Shown here in pieces: positions 63,401 to 64,000 of a stretch of 64,000 nucleotides of DNA; the stretch's first letter is position 1; each line of letters begins with the position of its first letter. The stretch is from Lysobacter ciconiae. GTDB lineage: Bacteria; Pseudomonadota; Gammaproteobacteria; Xanthomonadales; Xanthomonadaceae. The stretch lies in the NCBI RefSeq assembly GCF_015209725.1, contig NZ_CP063656.1:2401001-2465000 (forward strand), in the 5' to 3' direction. The notes under the pieces are model-generated. The model made no database searches. It saw only the letters and a list, made by a program, of their open reading frames with translations, and was not told the DNA's origin. The position numbers and the translations under genes were made by a program.

Positions 63401-64000
63401 GAGAGGCGACCAACCGCGACAGCACATCCATGACTTCACGCGACCAGTATGCCGATGCCCCGGAGCGGTCATCCAAGGTTCGAAGACTGCGCAGATAGCC
63501 CTCGAGGATCGCGGACTTCACCGGCGCCGCATCGTCGATTATCTTGACAAAGCGTCGCCACAGAGTGCCTGCTTCCCGTTCCGTACCCGCGCGCGCGGAC
63601 ACATCTGCGATGACCTCGGGTCCGTGATCTTGCAATTGCCCGGCCAGCGTCGACGCCGTGATATCAGGGAGACCCCGACCCGAGAGATTGCTGTGGCTCG
63701 CCTTGGCGTACAGCGCCTCATCGAGCAGACCTTTGACGCCCTCGTAACCGACGAGCACGACAGGCACACCGACAGCGAGCCCTTCCAGCGCCACGCGCCC
63801 CATGCCGGCGACGCCGTCGTAATTGCTCATAAGCGCATTAGCGTCTGGGCGCTCACCCAACATGCGAACTTGGCCATCCGCGATCATCGCGGCGAGTGAC
63901 TCCTCCAACCAGGGTCGTGCAGGGCCGTCGCCGCAGATATCAACCCCCCCCAGCCCGATCTCGATACCGGCACGAGCGAACGTCTCGATCCCTTTGACCT
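60441..64000 (-). CDS. Very large multi-domain glycosyltransferase (partial, runs off the right edge)
   Basis: At least 1185 residues; the frame is open to 64000 and the visible upstream codons (GIEIGLGGVDICGDGPARPW) continue a GT4-type sugar-nucleotide-binding half, so the TTG at 63908 is not a start. Order from the visible N-terminal side: C-terminal half of a first GT-B domain (MGRVALEGLAVGVPVVLVGYEGVKG); a helical, coiled-coil-rich spacer of about 300 residues with three 28-residue repeats; a second GT-B domain (VWAVIDWHFRFQRPQHLAAAM to KVYEYLSAGKPTVSVDLPEM); and a C-terminal GT2 domain (VSIIVLCYNNLQFTQACLESV, AVDNASSDGT, NNDTYVTPGWV, FFEDDDYCRRL). Probably a cytosolic O-antigen chain assembler. 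Base composition looks lower in GC than in the housekeeping part. Confidence 0.88.
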   Translation of the reverse strand, partial: VKGIETFARAGIEIGLGGVDICGDGPARPWLEESLAAMIADGQVRMLGERPDANALMSNYDGVAGMGRVALEGLAVGVPVVLVGYEGVKGLLDEALYAKASHSNLSGRGLPDITASTLAGQLQDHGPEVIADVSARAGTEREAGTLWRRFVKIIDDAAPVKSAILEGYLRSLRTLDDRSGASAYWSREVMDVLSRLVASPSAQGTPLAQAFAIHSEAFTRTVVEQQMREAIENAKTLPQAVADATAERFGWADSRGGLERVGTLLDRLVADAAAEQSHWKDSREVLDQIARLVSRVVADVNAGHSDRVDSHKRLDRIARLLESLGEDVSSSKEIVRHELQGQAQDVLEALKVIEVLQPNVAEMREEVRQHKWSLDRLQRNQQDALAQIHDAITWETNASRGAEHAIADLVASIESSMLVKLSDIEHSIDAHAEANREGEALRVRLAVIEQELQSVYRSTSWALTRPMRAVKRLMVDPRETSRHLKRMMSTGEAGVDESGSIGWPLRSHLRQAWNFLRRTARTGRLDPSDKAKLRRMFRSSRVILSESAGLGVGHTVPDGSGMEDVFVWAVIDWHFRFQRPQHLAAAMAGKGHRVFYISNNFVDSVKPGFSVEPLDKTERLFQINLNVLGAPPIYFDVASAQQVNAIGASLASLLEWTGTTRSISLVQHPFWLEPAQSLPNMRLVYDCMDHHGGFKDNAANVLAGERTLVGSADLLIVTSQWLYDEMENESANIAMIRNATEYEHFCARPSEVFVDRARRRIIGYYGAIAEWFDVDLIRRVAVDHPRDLVLLVGRDTTGAAERLHDLRNVRFIGEVSYKELPYWLHAFDVCLLPFRVIPLTLATNPVKVYEYLSAGKPTVSVDLPEMSQFAGLVRVADDAADFSRQVSTALEPADSDAAVVEARQAFARQQTWAHRAAELDDALARIVEPKVSIIVLCYNNLQFTQACLESVERYSDYPNLEIIAVDNASSDGTQAYLTHWALGGTHRVFIANDANVGFSAGNNVGLRAATGDYLVILNNDTYVTPGWVRGLMRHLRRNPGAGLVGPVTNNIGNEARIEIHYATMEEMIERAGEYTRRNPGTSFEIATAAFFCVMIPRRVYDAVGPMDEDFGVGFFEDDDYCRRLALNGFKVLCADDVFVHHHLSASFNKLKAGAKQALFDTNKAIYEAKWGPWAPHTYRERHPPV
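63006..63257 (-). repeat. Three tandem 28-residue coiled-coil repeats inside the large glycosyltransferase
   Basis: Three back-to-back units of exactly 28 residues (84 bases each) share W/R-x-DS-R/H at positions 4-8, L11, a V/I14 and L17-L/V18 core, and D24. Twenty-eight residues are four heptads, so the segment should form a long coiled coil. At DNA level the units are diverged. Confidence 0.75.

Noticed and set aside
63908..63908. TTG as start of the large glycosyltransferase
   Set aside because: Codons upstream to the window edge stay open and continue a glycosyltransferase fold, so the gene is truncated by the window.

Overview
This is a GC-rich bacterial chromosome segment, most likely from the Xanthomonadaceae/Lysobacteraceae (a Lysobacter- or Luteimonas-like organism). 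The evidence is the combination of a complete ruvC-ruvA-kup-ruvB-ybgC-tolQRAB-pal-cpoB-queEC run, a xanB-type manC beside etfBA, and a surface-polysaccharide locus that begins directly after etfA. That is the same chromosomal landmark that borders the variable LPS locus of Xanthomonas. This assignment is inferred from gene content and order, not from a database search.

Layout. 1-16.5 kb: housekeeping and envelope genes: a partial lipoprotein gene, mrcB (PBP1b), a two-domain glycosyltransferase, a membrane-anchored repeat protein overlapping relA, a small secreted protein, hrpA, dps and recQ. Between dps and recQ lie two large, mutually inverted, structured palindromic repeats. 16.5-30 kb: tRNA-Lys, queC/queE, the Tol-Pal system with cpoB, the ruv resolvasome genes with kup between ruvA and ruvB, and yebC. 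29-43 kb: a lipase-like hydrolase, a DUF3016-type lipoprotein, a GNAT protein, aspS, an FmdB-type zinc ribbon, a CPA2 antiporter, a SIMPL protein, a DsbC-like protein, the two subunits of a 3-oxoacid CoA-transferase, an Mla/Pqi-type lipid-transport operon (STAS-MlaE fusion, MlaF, MlaD, PqiC-like lipoprotein), a ThrE-type exporter and an H-NS-like protein. 43-48.3 kb: proS, manC, etfB, etfA.

48.3-64 kb is the accessory surface-glycan region. An 11-gene, same-strand, tightly packed operon (48495-58618) combines two modules. The first resembles an aminosugar pathway that builds on a polyprenyl carrier: an ArnC/GtrB-like glycosyltransferase, a WecD-like N-acyltransferase, a WecE-type sugar aminotransferase, a small four-helix flippase-like protein and a polytopic membrane protein that may be the periplasmic transferase. 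The second is a five-gene acyl module: acyl carrier protein, FabG-like reductase, AMP-forming ligase, LuxE-like acyl-protein synthetase and LuxC-like acyl reductase, with no luciferase genes. I propose that this operon makes an unusual acyl- or aldehyde-modified 4-amino-4,6-dideoxy sugar for LPS; that is inference. It is followed by an oppositely oriented small lipoprotein gene, wecB, a bidirectional terminator, and a very large multi-domain glycosyltransferase that runs off the right edge.

No CRISPR array, insertion sequence, prophage, rRNA operon or transposase was seen. The only stretch longer than 300 bases without a gene is 14291-14684, which holds a terminator and the two palindromic repeats.
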